64,000 nucleotides of DNA from Parapedobacter composti (GTDB lineage: Bacteria; Bacteroidota; Bacteroidia; Sphingobacteriales; Sphingobacteriaceae): assembly GCF_900112315.1 (NCBI RefSeq), contig NZ_FOLL01000013.1:83786-147785 (forward strand), in the 5' to 3' direction. Positions within the stretch are counted from its first letter, which is position 1, and each line of letters starts with the position of its first letter. This document shows, in pieces, positions 45,698-54,342 of the stretch. The translations under genes were made by a program, and so were the position numbers. Below the pieces are notes generated by a model. That model saw nothing but the letters and a program-made list of their open reading frames with translations, had not been told where the DNA came from and made no database searches.

Positions 45698-46390
45698 TCA
45701 GTAATCCACGGGCAACTGCTTCATGAATTCGCTGACAGACGGGTGATCGGTCTTCTGAAAAGGCAGGCCCGTGTTACGCAAGCTTATGATTCTCGATACC
45801 CGGAAGTCACGGTAGTCCTTGCGCAAGTGGCACCAGCCGATAACATGCCAGTTCAGCGCATAAAATATCAAGCCGACGGGCTCTATCCGTCTGTCGCTTT
45901 CTTGGCCATCCGCCTTGCAATAGCGGATATCAAGTACGGTCTTGGAGACGACCGCCTCCTGCAAGGCGGACAGGTGCTCATAATCATGCCCTTTCAAGTC
46001 CCGCGGAAGCTGAAAGCGCATATTACTGATCAGGTATTCCAGCTTTTCTTTTTGGGAATCGCGCATCACCGCTTTTACCTTATTCAGCGCACTGGAATAA
46101 TGCCTGCGGATGGATTTATCGGCAAAGCCCGTCAGCAGATTTTCCATCAGCAGCAGGGCATTGGCCTCCTCCAAGCTGAACGATACCGGCCGGAGGAAAT
46201 ACCCGTCAACAACGAAATACCCCTTGTTTGGCTCGAAGCCTACGGGTATCCCCAGCTCATTCAGCGCTTTGATATCGCGGTACACGGTACGGGTACTGAT
46301 ATCGAATCTATCGGCGATCTCGTCGCCCTTTACGTACTTACGGGATTGCAACAGTGTAAGAATGCCGAATAAGCGATCAATTCTGTTCAT
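45698..46390 (-). CDS. WYL-domain (YafY/DeoR-type HTH) transcriptional regulator
   Basis: 230 residues. N-terminal HTH_11 (about 1-60): RIDRLFGILTLLQSRKYVKG, EIADRFDISTRTVYRDIKAL, GIPVGFEPNKGYFV. C-terminal WYL domain with KTVLDIRYCKADGQESDRR, IEPVGLIFYALNWHVIGWCH and RKDYRDFRVSRI; the W-Y-L signature varies here as F-Y-A-L-N-W-H. These regulators often sense nucleic acids or small ligands. Not obviously linked to its neighbours. Confidence 0.88.
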   Translation of the reverse strand: MNRIDRLFGILTLLQSRKYVKGDEIADRFDISTRTVYRDIKALNELGIPVGFEPNKGYFVVDGYFLRPVSFSLEEANALLLMENLLTGFADKSIRRHYSSALNKVKAVMRDSQKEKLEYLISNMRFQLPRDLKGHDYEHLSALQEAVVSKTVLDIRYCKADGQESDRRIEPVGLIFYALNWHVIGWCHLRKDYRDFRVSRIISLRNTGLPFQKTDHPSVSEFMKQLPVDY

Positions 46391-46435
46391 AAGACGTCAT
46401 GCGGAACCGCCAACCTTGCCGGCCGGGGAAGCCCC

Positions 46436-49400
46436 CTAATTTCCGGGCATTCCTCCAAAGAACCTGGCTTCATATTGCCCGAATATCTTCTCAATCCGCG
46501 CCGCCAAATCCGTCTGTCCATGCTCCTTCGCTGCCTCGGCAAACCGGTTCAGTGTAAACATGCTGTATTGGATATTCTGCATCTCCAGGTTCGGCTTGGT
46601 TTCGGCGATGGCCGCATAGTACTTTAACTGATCGTCAATATAGGCAATATTGCGCTCGGTCAGGCTTTTAGCCTTATCCGTTTCGCCAACCGCATACAGG
46701 TTATCGGTGATGAACGAATACCCATAGGCGTCCATGATTCGGTAAATCCGCTCGGGCATGAATTCCAATGCGTTGTTCAGCAATTCCCTGGCCTCGTCGA
46801 CTCGTCCTTCTGCGATCAACGCTTCAGCCGGAGCCCCATAGATATTATTCAGTATCAGGCTGATCATCCGGTACGATTCCGGATCGATATACCGGGCATT
46901 CCTCATATTGCCCCACGTATACTTATTATTGGTCACATGGCCGTATATGGCTTCGGCATTCACGAGCCCCTGAGCTGTGTTTGGCTTTATCGCGATTGGC
47001 ATTAACCGCAGCGCAAACCCTTCAGAAACCAGGTATTTATCCAAACCCATGAAATTTTCGCTGGGCACGGTGGTAGCGAAATATACCGGGCGTTCCCAAT
47101 TGTTGTTTACCAACATATCCATGATGGCGAGCTCCGTACGCGACACATAATTACGGTTATACGTCCAGTGCATTACATCGGTGATGCTGTCGCGCCAAGC
47201 CTCGGGCACCACATTATTACGCACAACCGCTTCCCGGTCGACCGTGAGTTGCAGATTTTTGGTAGGCAGGAAATTTTCAGGCTGCTCGCCCTGTATTTGC
47301 CGCTTATCGTTCGGGTTGTCTGAAAGCATCAATGCAACGATGTTTTTCAACTCCACATGGCCGGGGATTTTGGCATCCTGATAATAAATCACGTCGCGCA
47401 CCCCCTTTACATACTTCTCGTCAGGGATGGTGATGGGCAAAGGATCCGCCTCGTTCACTTTATCTTTCATCTGCCGCACATACCAATCCGCACTGAGCAG
47501 GCTGAGGTTTACCACCCGTATATCCGGACGGATTCCCTCCACCTCCTGGGCATACCACAGCGGATAAGTATCGTTGTCGCCATAGGTGAACAAGATGGCA
47601 TTGGGCGCACATGATTCCAGGTAATTCCGGGCAATGTCCCGGGCAAGGTACTTTTCAGAACGGTCGTGGTCGTCCCACCCGTCCTTGGCCAAAATCACCG
47701 GACCGGCCAGCAAACCAATACCCGTGGCTATGGCTGCAGCCGTTTTGGCACTCAGTTTTTTGGCCAGCCAGTCGGTTATCGCCGCCACGCCCAAACCTAT
47801 CCAGATGGCAAACGCATAGAACGAGCCTGCATACGCATAATCACGTTCACGGGGCTGCAATGGTGTTTGGTTAAGATAAAGCACAATGGCCAGCCCCGTC
47901 ATGAAAAACAGCAGCCCCACTACCCCAGCATCCCGCTGGCGGCGTTTGAAATGCCACCACGCACCAAGCAATCCGAGGATAAGCGGCAGGAAATAAAACT
48001 TATTATAGGAAGGGTCCGTCAACTGCGATTGCGGCAGGGCATCCTGCCCCCCGACATGCCACTGGTCTATAAATCGGATGCCGCTGATCCAATTGCCTGT
48101 GGTAAAGTCGCCATGCCCCTGTTGGTCGTTCTGCCGGCCCACGAAGTTCCATAAGAAATACCGGCCGTACATATGCCCTATTTGGTAACTGAAGAAAAAG
48201 CGCAGATTGTCGCCGAATGTAGGCTGTTCGTTTTCGCCCAGGTTCAGGTAACTGCGGTAATACTGTTGGTGTGAAGCCTCGCGGGTGCTGTATATGCGCG
48301 GGAACACGGTTTCCCGGTCATACTCATAATCGAAATTCCGTCCAGCCACCTCGTACCGTTCTGCTCCTCTGCGGTATATGTTGCTTCCATACTTGATGTC
48401 TATCGGGCGGGAATCGAAATAAGGCCCCTTGAAGAGCGGGTTGTCACCATACTGTTCGCGGTTCAGATAGCTAAGGAAAGAAAACGCATTGTCCGGATCG
48501 CTGTTGTTCAGTGTCGGGTTGGCCTTTGCCCGGATAAGAATCATCGCAAACGAACTGTAGCCAAATACGACAAACGCAAACGACAGTAAGATAATATTTA
48601 ACAACGGTTTCGCCCGCTGTATGGAATACCGTATACCGTATACCGTGGCACCGATAACCAGCAGCGCAAACACCACCACGCCAGAACCGAAGCCCAGGCC
48701 CAGCGTATTCACGAAAAACAGGTCAAAATATGCAGCGAACTTAATCAAGTACTGGATGATGCCCCACAGCACAACCGCGACCACCACAAAGCCGATGAGC
48801 AAAGCCCGGATGGCCCCACCGCTGGTCGCCTTCGCCGTCCGCCGGAAATAAATCACCAGCGCAATGGCCGGAATAGCCAGCAAGTTGAGCAAATGCACCC
48901 CGATGGACAACCCCATGATATAAGCAATAAACAGCAGCCATTTGTCCGCACCGGGCTCCTCAGCCCGGGCATCCCACTTCAGGATGGCCCAAAACACCAC
49001 GGCCGTGCATAGGGAAGACATGGCGTATACCTCAGATTCCACCGCCGAAAACCAAAACGTATCGGTAAACGTATAGGCCAGGGCGCCCACAGCGCCCGAC
49101 GCCATAATCTGTATCAGATTGACCCTGGTAAGTTCAGTTCCCGGTTTCCATAGCACCTTCCGGGCCAAGGCCGTGATCGTCCAGCACAGAAACACGATGG
49201 TTAACCCGCTTGATACTGCTGAACCCACGTTCATCCAGAACGCAATGCGTTCTGTGTTGCCGAATGCCAGGTTGGAGAATACGTTCTGCAGCATTAAGAA
49301 CAACGGGGCGCCCGGCTGGTGCACAATCTGCATCTTGTATGCCGACGCGATGAATTCGCCCGTATCCCAGAAACTGGTTGTCCGCTCCGCGGTCATGATA

Positions 49401-49465
49401 TATACCGTGGTAGCGATAAAACCACATAGCCAACCTATGCTATTATTAATCCGATTATAGTTCAT
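46436..49465 (-). CDS. DUF2723 multi-pass membrane protein, glycosyltransferase-like
   Basis: 1009 residues. The N-terminal 560 residues hold many membrane helices, the C-terminal 400 are soluble, with TPR-like helices near the end. Near the start, TSFWDTGEFIASAYKMQIVH followed by HQPGAPLFLML is the DUF2723 signature. The acidic residues in the first external loop resemble those of GT-C glycosyltransferases such as protein O-mannosyltransferases. Further conserved: NQTPLQPRERDYAYAGSFYA and YGDNDTYPLWYAQEVEGIRPD. Probably transfers sugars from a lipid donor on the periplasmic side (inference from fold). Confidence 0.88.
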   Translation of the reverse strand: MNYNRINNSIGWLCGFIATTVYIMTAERTTSFWDTGEFIASAYKMQIVHQPGAPLFLMLQNVFSNLAFGNTERIAFWMNVGSAVSSGLTIVFLCWTITALARKVLWKPGTELTRVNLIQIMASGAVGALAYTFTDTFWFSAVESEVYAMSSLCTAVVFWAILKWDARAEEPGADKWLLFIAYIMGLSIGVHLLNLLAIPAIALVIYFRRTAKATSGGAIRALLIGFVVVAVVLWGIIQYLIKFAAYFDLFFVNTLGLGFGSGVVVFALLVIGATVYGIRYSIQRAKPLLNIILLSFAFVVFGYSSFAMILIRAKANPTLNNSDPDNAFSFLSYLNREQYGDNPLFKGPYFDSRPIDIKYGSNIYRRGAERYEVAGRNFDYEYDRETVFPRIYSTREASHQQYYRSYLNLGENEQPTFGDNLRFFFSYQIGHMYGRYFLWNFVGRQNDQQGHGDFTTGNWISGIRFIDQWHVGGQDALPQSQLTDPSYNKFYFLPLILGLLGAWWHFKRRQRDAGVVGLLFFMTGLAIVLYLNQTPLQPRERDYAYAGSFYAFAIWIGLGVAAITDWLAKKLSAKTAAAIATGIGLLAGPVILAKDGWDDHDRSEKYLARDIARNYLESCAPNAILFTYGDNDTYPLWYAQEVEGIRPDIRVVNLSLLSADWYVRQMKDKVNEADPLPITIPDEKYVKGVRDVIYYQDAKIPGHVELKNIVALMLSDNPNDKRQIQGEQPENFLPTKNLQLTVDREAVVRNNVVPEAWRDSITDVMHWTYNRNYVSRTELAIMDMLVNNNWERPVYFATTVPSENFMGLDKYLVSEGFALRLMPIAIKPNTAQGLVNAEAIYGHVTNNKYTWGNMRNARYIDPESYRMISLILNNIYGAPAEALIAEGRVDEARELLNNALEFMPERIYRIMDAYGYSFITDNLYAVGETDKAKSLTERNIAYIDDQLKYYAAIAETKPNLEMQNIQYSMFTLNRFAEAAKEHGQTDLAARIEKIFGQYEARFFGGMPGN

Positions 49466-49529
49466 AATGTATCGTGCGTATGGTTCACCGTAAAATTACG
49501 CCCCGAAAATAAAGAATAGTACGGTAACA

Positions 49530-49537
49530 CAAACATA
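49530..49537 (-). promoter_or_regulatory. -7 promoter element of the DUF2723 gene
   Basis: Minus strand TATGTTTG, exact TAnnTTTG, 64 bp before the ATG. A TTG lies 17 bp further upstream (49557-49555), shorter than the usual spacing. Confidence 0.45.
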
Positions 49538-49656
49538 AATTTGGATTTTTAACACAAGTTCAGTCCCGTTCCAGTCACCGCCTCACCCGGTCTCAACATC
49601 CGATTTCCAGCAGCACCTCCATACAATCAAGCCCTTACAGCAAAAATTAAAATATT

Positions 49657-49688
49657 TTTGCAATAATTATTCCATCGCACTATATTTG
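49657..49688 (+). promoter_or_regulatory. Promoter of tRNA-Gln
   Basis: TTTG (49657-49660), 20 bp, TATATTTG (49681-49688): a perfect example of the phylum promoter, 37 bp before the tRNA. The rest of 49466-49656 shows no gene. Confidence 0.8.
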
Positions 49689-49725
49689 CAGTCCCATTCG
49701 CAAGGGTGGTAAAATAAGTTCGGAT

Positions 49726-49796
49726 TGCCCGATAGTATAATGGTAGTACGACAGATTTTGGTTCTGTTTGTCTAGGTTCGAATCCTGGTCGGGCAA
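49726..49796 (+). tRNA. tRNA-Gln (anticodon UUG)
   Basis: 71 nt. Acceptor stem TGCCCGA pairs with TCGGGCA (49789-49795), discriminator A at 49796, no encoded CCA. Anticodon stem ACAGA/TCTGT encloses loop TTTTGGT with TTG at 49758-49760, reading CAA. T-arm CTAGG-TTCGAAT-CCTGG with one G-T pair. All arms fold. Confidence 0.95.
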
Positions 49797-49807
49797 CAAA
49801 AAAGGTT

Positions 49808-49839
49808 ACGGATTGTCTCTTGACAATCCGTTATTTTTT
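49808..49839 (+). terminator. Intrinsic terminator after tRNA-Gln
   Basis: Perfect 10-bp stem ACGGATTGTC/GACAATCCGT (49808-49817, 49822-49831), loop TCTT, followed by TATTTTTTC. Confidence 0.88.
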
Positions 49840-49909
49840 CAGGTATATCAGTGCGTAAGAACAATAAGACCCCAATCCATTTGCTAACCCACAAAACAAC
49901 AACAAGACC

Positions 49910-50854
49910 ATGCCATTGCAATTCAATCCGGTGAAGCTGTTCTCCGGCTCCGGTTCCCAGGAATTAGCCCAAAAAATCGCAAAGTCTTATGGTAAAGACC
50001 TCGGTGAGATGACCGTTTCGCGTTTCAGCGACGGGGAAATCCAACCTTTTTACAATGAATCCGTACGGGGTTGCGACATTTTCCTCATCCAATCGACCCA
50101 TCAGCCTACAGACCACCTATTCGAATTACTGCTGATGATCGATGCCGCAAAAAGGGCATCCGCCCATTACATTACTGCCGTGGTTCCGTACTTCGGATTT
50201 GCCCGTCAAGACCGAAAGGACAAACCCCGGGTGGCCATCGGCGCCAAAATGATTGCCAATCTGATCACCGCCGCCGGTGCACACCGCATCATGACTATGG
50301 ATCTCCATGCCGCGCAAATCCAGGGTTTCTTCGACATCCCCGTAGATCACCTGGATGCTTCGGTGATTTTCGTACCGCACATTAAATCGCTCAACCTGCC
50401 CAACCTCACCATCGCCTCACCCGACATGGGCGGTTCTTACCGCGCACGTACGTTTGCCAAATATTTCAACGCCGAGGTGGTTATCTGCGACAAACAGCGT
50501 AAACGGGCCAATGAAATTGAGTCGATGTCCATCATCGGCGATGTGGCCGGCCAGGACATTGTGCTCATCGATGACATCTGTGACACCGCCGGAACGCTGT
50601 CCAAAGCGGCCTCACTTATCATGGAAAATGGTGCCACCAGCGTCCGGGCCGTATGTACCCATCCCGTACTCTCAGGCAAAGCCTACGAAACCATCGAAAA
50701 GTCTGCCCTCACGGAGCTGATTGTCACCGATACCATACCCTTAAAGTACCAAAGCGACAAAATCAAAGTGCTTTCCACCGCCGGCCTCTTTGCCGATGCT
50801 ATCAAGAATGTCAACGAACACGGCTCCATCAGCAATTTGTTCCGGGTAGATTAG
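49910..50854 (+). CDS. prs: Ribose-phosphate pyrophosphokinase
   Basis: 314 residues, full-length PRPP synthetase: ribose 5-phosphate plus ATP to PRPP, the precursor for nucleotides, His and Trp. Motifs: KLFSGSGSQELAQKIA, RFSDGEIQPFYNESVRG, YFGFARQDRKDKPRVAIGAK (ATP loop), MDLHAAQIQGFFDIPVDHL, and the PRPP loop DIVLIDDICDTAGTL. Soluble. rplY follows after 59 bp with its own -7 element. Confidence 0.97.
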   Translation: MPLQFNPVKLFSGSGSQELAQKIAKSYGKDLGEMTVSRFSDGEIQPFYNESVRGCDIFLIQSTHQPTDHLFELLLMIDAAKRASAHYITAVVPYFGFARQDRKDKPRVAIGAKMIANLITAAGAHRIMTMDLHAAQIQGFFDIPVDHLDASVIFVPHIKSLNLPNLTIASPDMGGSYRARTFAKYFNAEVVICDKQRKRANEIESMSIIGDVAGQDIVLIDDICDTAGTLSKAASLIMENGATSVRAVCTHPVLSGKAYETIEKSALTELIVTDTIPLKYQSDKIKVLSTAGLFADAIKNVNEHGSISNLFRVD

Positions 50855-50874
50855 GAAATGAAGATTATTTAGCT

Positions 50875-50882
50875 TACTTTTG
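50875..50882 (+). promoter_or_regulatory. -7 promoter element of rplY
   Basis: TACTTTTG, exact TAnnTTTG, 31 bp before the rplY ATG. At 20 bp upstream stands TTAG, one mismatch to TTTG. Confidence 0.55.
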
Positions 50883-50913
50883 CGGCCTTAAATTCACTTT
50901 TATACTATTTCAA

Positions 50914-51504
50914 ATGAAATCAATTGCTATTAGCGGTTCTTTAAGAAAGAACGTAGGGAAAAGAGATGCGAAGGAGCTACGCTACGAGGGTAAAGTCCCC
51001 GCTGTGCTCTACGGTGGTAAGGAACAATACCACTTTGCCGTATCCGCAACTGATTTGAAGCCGGTTATTTATACTCCGGATGTTCATTTCATTGATCTGG
51101 ATATCGATGGCCAAAAGTTTCAAGCCATCGTCCAGGATGCTCAATTTCACCCACTGAATGATCAGGTACGCCACGTAGACTTCCTTGAATTACATGAAAA
51201 CAAAGAAGTGGCACTGAACGTACCCATCAAACTTACCGGTACTTCACCGGGTGTAAAAGTGGGTGGTAAACTGGTACAGAAACTTCGTAAACTAAAGGTA
51301 AAGGCACTGCCCAAGAACCTGCCGCAGTATATCGAGATAAGTCTTGAAAGCCTTGAAGTCGGCAAATCGGTACGCGTGGGCGATGTCGAACTGGAAAACG
51401 CCAAGGTACTCAACAATGCAGACGATACCATCGTTTCCGTTGTCATGTCCCGCGCATTGCGTCAGGCTGAACAAGAAGCAGCCAAGGCTGAAAAGAAGAA
51501 GTAA
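50914..51504 (+). CDS. rplY: 50S ribosomal protein L25 (Ctc/TL5 type)
   Basis: 196 residues from ATG 50914, just after the -7 element. N-terminal L25 domain binding 5S rRNA (GSLRKNVGKRDAKELRYEGK, VPAVLYGGKEQYHFAV) and the C-terminal Ctc extension (about 95-185, VDFLELHENKEVALNVPIKL, LPQYIEISLESLEVGKSVRV). The last residues are Lys/Glu/Ala-rich. The long form is usual in this phylum. Confidence 0.95.
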   Translation: MKSIAISGSLRKNVGKRDAKELRYEGKVPAVLYGGKEQYHFAVSATDLKPVIYTPDVHFIDLDIDGQKFQAIVQDAQFHPLNDQVRHVDFLELHENKEVALNVPIKLTGTSPGVKVGGKLVQKLRKLKVKALPKNLPQYIEISLESLEVGKSVRVGDVELENAKVLNNADDTIVSVVMSRALRQAEQEAAKAEKKK

Positions 51505-51537
51505 ACAGGCTACGGTAACCCCGTACACAAACACAGG

Positions 51538-51571
51538 AAAGCATCAGCCATCAGGCTGGTGCTTTTTGTTT
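51538..51571 (+). terminator. Intrinsic terminator after rplY
   Basis: 12-bp stem 51538-51549 with 51554-51565, one G-T pair, loop ATCA, followed by a T-rich TTGTTT. The T-rich end also carries the -33 TTTG of the pth promoter. Confidence 0.8.
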
Positions 51572-51596
51572 ACGACAATCGTAAACCTTATGTTTG
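51565..51596 (+). promoter_or_regulatory. Promoter of pth, overlapping the rplY terminator
   Basis: TTTG (51565-51568), 20 bp, TATGTTTG (51589-51596): exact consensus. Only 7 bp remain before the ATG at 51604, so the leader would be a few nucleotides at most. Confidence 0.65.
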
Positions 51597-51603
51597 CATC
51601 GAT

Positions 51604-52170
51604 ATGGCAAAAAAACACCTGATCATAGGCCTCGGTAATATCGGGCCGGAATATGCCGACACCCGCCACAACATCGGCTTCATGGTTGCCGACGAACTGG
51701 CAAAACAAGCCGGGTCGACTTTCTCCACCCTTCGGTACGCCCATTACACGGAATACCGCCAACGCGGCAATACCGTATATGTCATCAAGCCTACCACATA
51801 TATGAACCTGAGCGGTAAGGCCGCTAACTACTGGATGCACGAACTGAAGATTCCCCTGGAAGATATACTCGTCATTGTGGACGATATCGCTCTTCCGTTC
51901 GGCAAGATCAGACTCCGGCCCAAGGGAAGCAGCGCCGGGCATAACGGGTTGAAAAGTATCGAGGCGCTATGCGGCGGACAGGGATACCCCCGCCTGCGCT
52001 TCGGGATAGGTGACAACTTCCCGAAAGGCAGGCAGGTCGACTATGTGCTCAGCGGGTTCGATGAGGACGAACAAACGGAGCTGCCCCAGCTTATCGAGCG
52101 TTCCGTGCAGATGGTAAACAGCGTGGTCAACATCGGCGTCGAATTGACCATGACCCAATTCAATAAATAG
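51604..52170 (+). CDS. pth: Peptidyl-tRNA hydrolase
   Basis: 188 residues from ATG 51604; the longer frame would start inside the promoter. Releases tRNA from stalled peptidyl-tRNA. Active-site context GLGNIGPEYADTRHNIGFMV with the essential Asn and His, VIKPTTYMNLSGKAANYWM, and IVDDIALPFGKIRLRPKGSS with GHNGLKSI. Normal length for Pth. It ends convergently, 12 bp from the M56 gene. Confidence 0.96.
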   Translation: MAKKHLIIGLGNIGPEYADTRHNIGFMVADELAKQAGSTFSTLRYAHYTEYRQRGNTVYVIKPTTYMNLSGKAANYWMHELKIPLEDILVIVDDIALPFGKIRLRPKGSSAGHNGLKSIEALCGGQGYPRLRFGIGDNFPKGRQVDYVLSGFDEDEQTELPQLIERSVQMVNSVVNIGVELTMTQFNK

Positions 52171-52182
52171 ACAGCAACGGGT

Positions 52183-53661
52183 TTATTGTTTAGTCCTGAT
52201 TTCCACCACGCCTTTGGCGCCCTTTTCACCGTATTTTTTCACAGCGGCTTCATCTTTCAGCACGTTGATCGTTGCAATACTGTCTGGGATGACCAGTTTC
52301 TTAAATTCCTTGCCGTCCACTTCCTTACCGTCGACAATGTATAAAACGCCGGTAGCCCCGGGACCAAGCAAATGCGGACGGCCAACCGAGGTCGGTTCCG
52401 TGGGTTCAGCCGTATCTTTGGTCATGTTGGTAGTATCAGCAACTTTTCTGGAAGCCCGGGCCTTCGTGGTAATCAGCACCACACCCTTCGCTCCCCGGCT
52501 GCCGTAAGCTTTTGTAGTCGAAGCGTCTTTCAGCACGGAAATGCTTGCGATATCGTTCGGATTCAGTTCGTCAAGATCCCCTTCGAACACCTCACCATCC
52601 ACCACGATAAGCGGCCGGGTGGTGTCCGCGACCCCCACTATGCGCACCCCCTTTTGTGTTGTTTCTTCTACCATCTTTGGTACCTTCCGTATGCTCACCT
52701 GGTTACCGTCGTTCTTTGCCGTATCCCGCTCCGCCCGACGGGTGGCCGCCATGTCGGCACCAACCGTCTCCGGCCTGGCCGACCGATCTTGCCGGCCATC
52801 CTGATACGCCCTGCTCACCGTAAATACCAGTACCAACACAGCAATAACCGGTATGGCCAGCAAGTACCGCCCGAGATTCAGTGCCGAAGATTCCTTTTTG
52901 TTCATCATCATGATGCGTCTTTTTAAACTTTTGAAATTAAACCTATTACCCACCAATGGTTGGCTTTGGCCATACTGCCCTACCCGCAATAAACTATGCT
53001 GGTAGGCCTTTCGATCCGCACCGCTCCGCAATACGCGCCTGTCGGTGATAAACTCCAGGTTCTCATGCACCGCGTGCCGCACCAGCCAGGCCCCCGGATT
53101 AAACCAGCACAACACACTGCACACCTCGGCCACCAGCATATCTGCCGTGTGCAGCTCATCGATGTGCACCTGTTCATGCCTGAAGATCTCACCAAGTTCA
53201 ACTTCGCCATGCTGGTGGGGGTTTACGTAAATATTACGCCAGAAAGAAAACGGAGCCACCGCACCGGAAACCTGCCGAAAACGGAACAGCCGCCATACCG
53301 CCGACCGCGACCCGCGGTGCAGGTACCATAAACTCATCAATCGGATAATTAACCGGATAGCAAACCACGCCACCCCCAGCCAAAACACGGCCATAACATA
53401 CGGCCACCAGCTGAATGCCTCGGCCGGAACCCCTTGCCAGTCAGGAATAATGGGAATGGCATCCACAGACACATCAGCGCGCCGGGCCAACCAGGCCCCC
53501 ACATCAACCACTGGATAAATCAATGAAAACACCCAAGCAAACAGCAAGTAAACCCTATTGAGGTAATAAAAAGTGAGCTTACGCAACAGCAAGCGGTAAC
53601 CCAGATAAAACAGCGCCAGAGCAAGGTTAGCCTTAAGTAAATAAACAAGTAATTCAGGCAT
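52183..53661 (-). CDS. M56 (BlaR1/MecR1-type) membrane metallopeptidase with TonB-plug-like repeats
   Basis: 492 residues. Four N-terminal membrane helices (about 5-25, 35-55, 85-110 and around 270-290) with the zinc site HEQVH at 162-166 and the following EVCSVLCWFNPGAW, the M56 pattern. Residues about 355-410 and 440-492 are two copies of a TonB-plug-like element: PLIVVDGEVFEGDLDELNPN with SISVLKDASTTKAYGSRGAK, and VLYIVDGKEV with INVLKDEAAVKKYGEKGAKG. Pairs with the BlaI repressor gene 2 bp upstream. In beta-lactam systems such pairs sense antibiotics; here no beta-lactamase is adjacent, so the signal is unknown. Confidence 0.88.
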   Translation of the reverse strand: MPELLVYLLKANLALALFYLGYRLLLRKLTFYYLNRVYLLFAWVFSLIYPVVDVGAWLARRADVSVDAIPIIPDWQGVPAEAFSWWPYVMAVFWLGVAWFAIRLIIRLMSLWYLHRGSRSAVWRLFRFRQVSGAVAPFSFWRNIYVNPHQHGEVELGEIFRHEQVHIDELHTADMLVAEVCSVLCWFNPGAWLVRHAVHENLEFITDRRVLRSGADRKAYQHSLLRVGQYGQSQPLVGNRFNFKSLKRRIMMMNKKESSALNLGRYLLAIPVIAVLVLVFTVSRAYQDGRQDRSARPETVGADMAATRRAERDTAKNDGNQVSIRKVPKMVEETTQKGVRIVGVADTTRPLIVVDGEVFEGDLDELNPNDIASISVLKDASTTKAYGSRGAKGVVLITTKARASRKVADTTNMTKDTAEPTEPTSVGRPHLLGPGATGVLYIVDGKEVDGKEFKKLVIPDSIATINVLKDEAAVKKYGEKGAKGVVEIRTKQ

Positions 53662-53663
53662 GG

Positions 53664-54029
53664 CTATTTATGTTTTTCTTCCTTAATCATCCGGATGATT
53701 TCATCCAGCTCATCCGCGCTTATCTTCTCCTCCTTTGCGAAAAAGCTCACCAGTTCTTTGTAGGAGTTCCTGAAATAATCGCTCACAAACCCGTTCATGA
53801 ACAACTTCTTGTATTCGCCCTCCCCTATCAGCGGCTCATAGCGGTAGGCATTGGCATACTTCACTGCCTTCACATACCCTTTCCGCTGGAGGTTCTTAAC
53901 GGTCGAGGCCAGCGTGGTATACGGCACCTTTTCCCCCGGCATGCTATCCAGCAGTTCCTTAACGAAACCACCGTTGTTCCGCCATATCAATTGCATCGCC
54001 TCTTCTTCCTGTATCGTTAACTTTTCCAT
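53664..54029 (-). CDS. BlaI/MecI/CopY-family repressor
   Basis: 121 residues, standard size. Winged helix (about 5-75): LTIQEEEAMQLIWRNNGGFV, VPYTTLASTVKNLQRKGYVK, AYRYEPLI. The C-terminal dimerisation and cleavage part contains FFAKEEKISADELDEIIRMI. Its partner peptidase starts 2 bp downstream. A palindrome at 54068-54082 is a likely operator. Confidence 0.93.
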   Translation of the reverse strand: MEKLTIQEEEAMQLIWRNNGGFVKELLDSMPGEKVPYTTLASTVKNLQRKGYVKAVKYANAYRYEPLIGEGEYKKLFMNGFVSDYFRNSYKELVSFFAKEEKISADELDEIIRMIKEEKHK

Positions 54030-54067
54030 CTGATTCTCCGTAATACGTTACATTCACGATATGAAAG

Positions 54068-54082
54068 TACGAAATTTTCGTA
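54068..54082. promoter_or_regulatory. Putative BlaI operator
   Basis: Perfect palindrome TACGAAA-T-TTTCGTA, 39 bp upstream of the blaI-like ATG. Its outer TAC/GTA ends resemble known BlaI/MecI operators (TACTACA type). Autoregulation inferred. Confidence 0.55.
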
Positions 54083-54117
54083 AATAAAAAATCTTTTTTA
54101 ACATTTTTTATAATGCC

Positions 54118-54243
54118 CCCCACCGTTCACCCACCACCAATCACCGATCACCAACCACCGATCACCGACCACCCACCACCGATCACCGACCACCAACCAC
54201 CAATCACCAACCACCGATCACCGACCACCCACCACCAACCCCC
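54118..54243 (+). repeat. Heptanucleotide tandem repeat, unit NRYCACC
   Basis: Eighteen successive 7-mers in register, such as GATCACC, GACCACC, CACCACC, AACCACC, AATCACC; most keep CACC and vary in the first three bases. Only the first (CCCCACC) and last (AACCCCC) deviate. It fills most of the 313-bp gap between the BlaI gene and gltA, which holds no gene. The same family in reverse orientation occurs at 56859-56921. Confidence 0.9.
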
Positions 54244-54312
54244 GATCAAAAAATTAACATAAAAATAGCAACAATTATGCGGTCAAACACTTTAATATTG
54301 TGCCATTTTCAT

Positions 54313-54320
54313 TACATTTG
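54313..54320 (+). promoter_or_regulatory. -7 promoter element of gltA
   Basis: TACATTTG, exact TAnnTTTG, 22 bp before the ATG. No TTTG at the right distance upstream. Confidence 0.5.
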
Positions 54321-54342
54321 CAATCCAACCAAGTAGAGAATT

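Noticed and set aside
45566..46372. 268-codon plus-strand frame over the WYL regulator
   Set aside because: Antisense to a well-recognised regulator, no family resemblance; a shadow frame.
54118..54243. CRISPR-like array
   Set aside because: Periodic but the unit is only 7 bp with no spacers; it is a microsatellite-type repeat.
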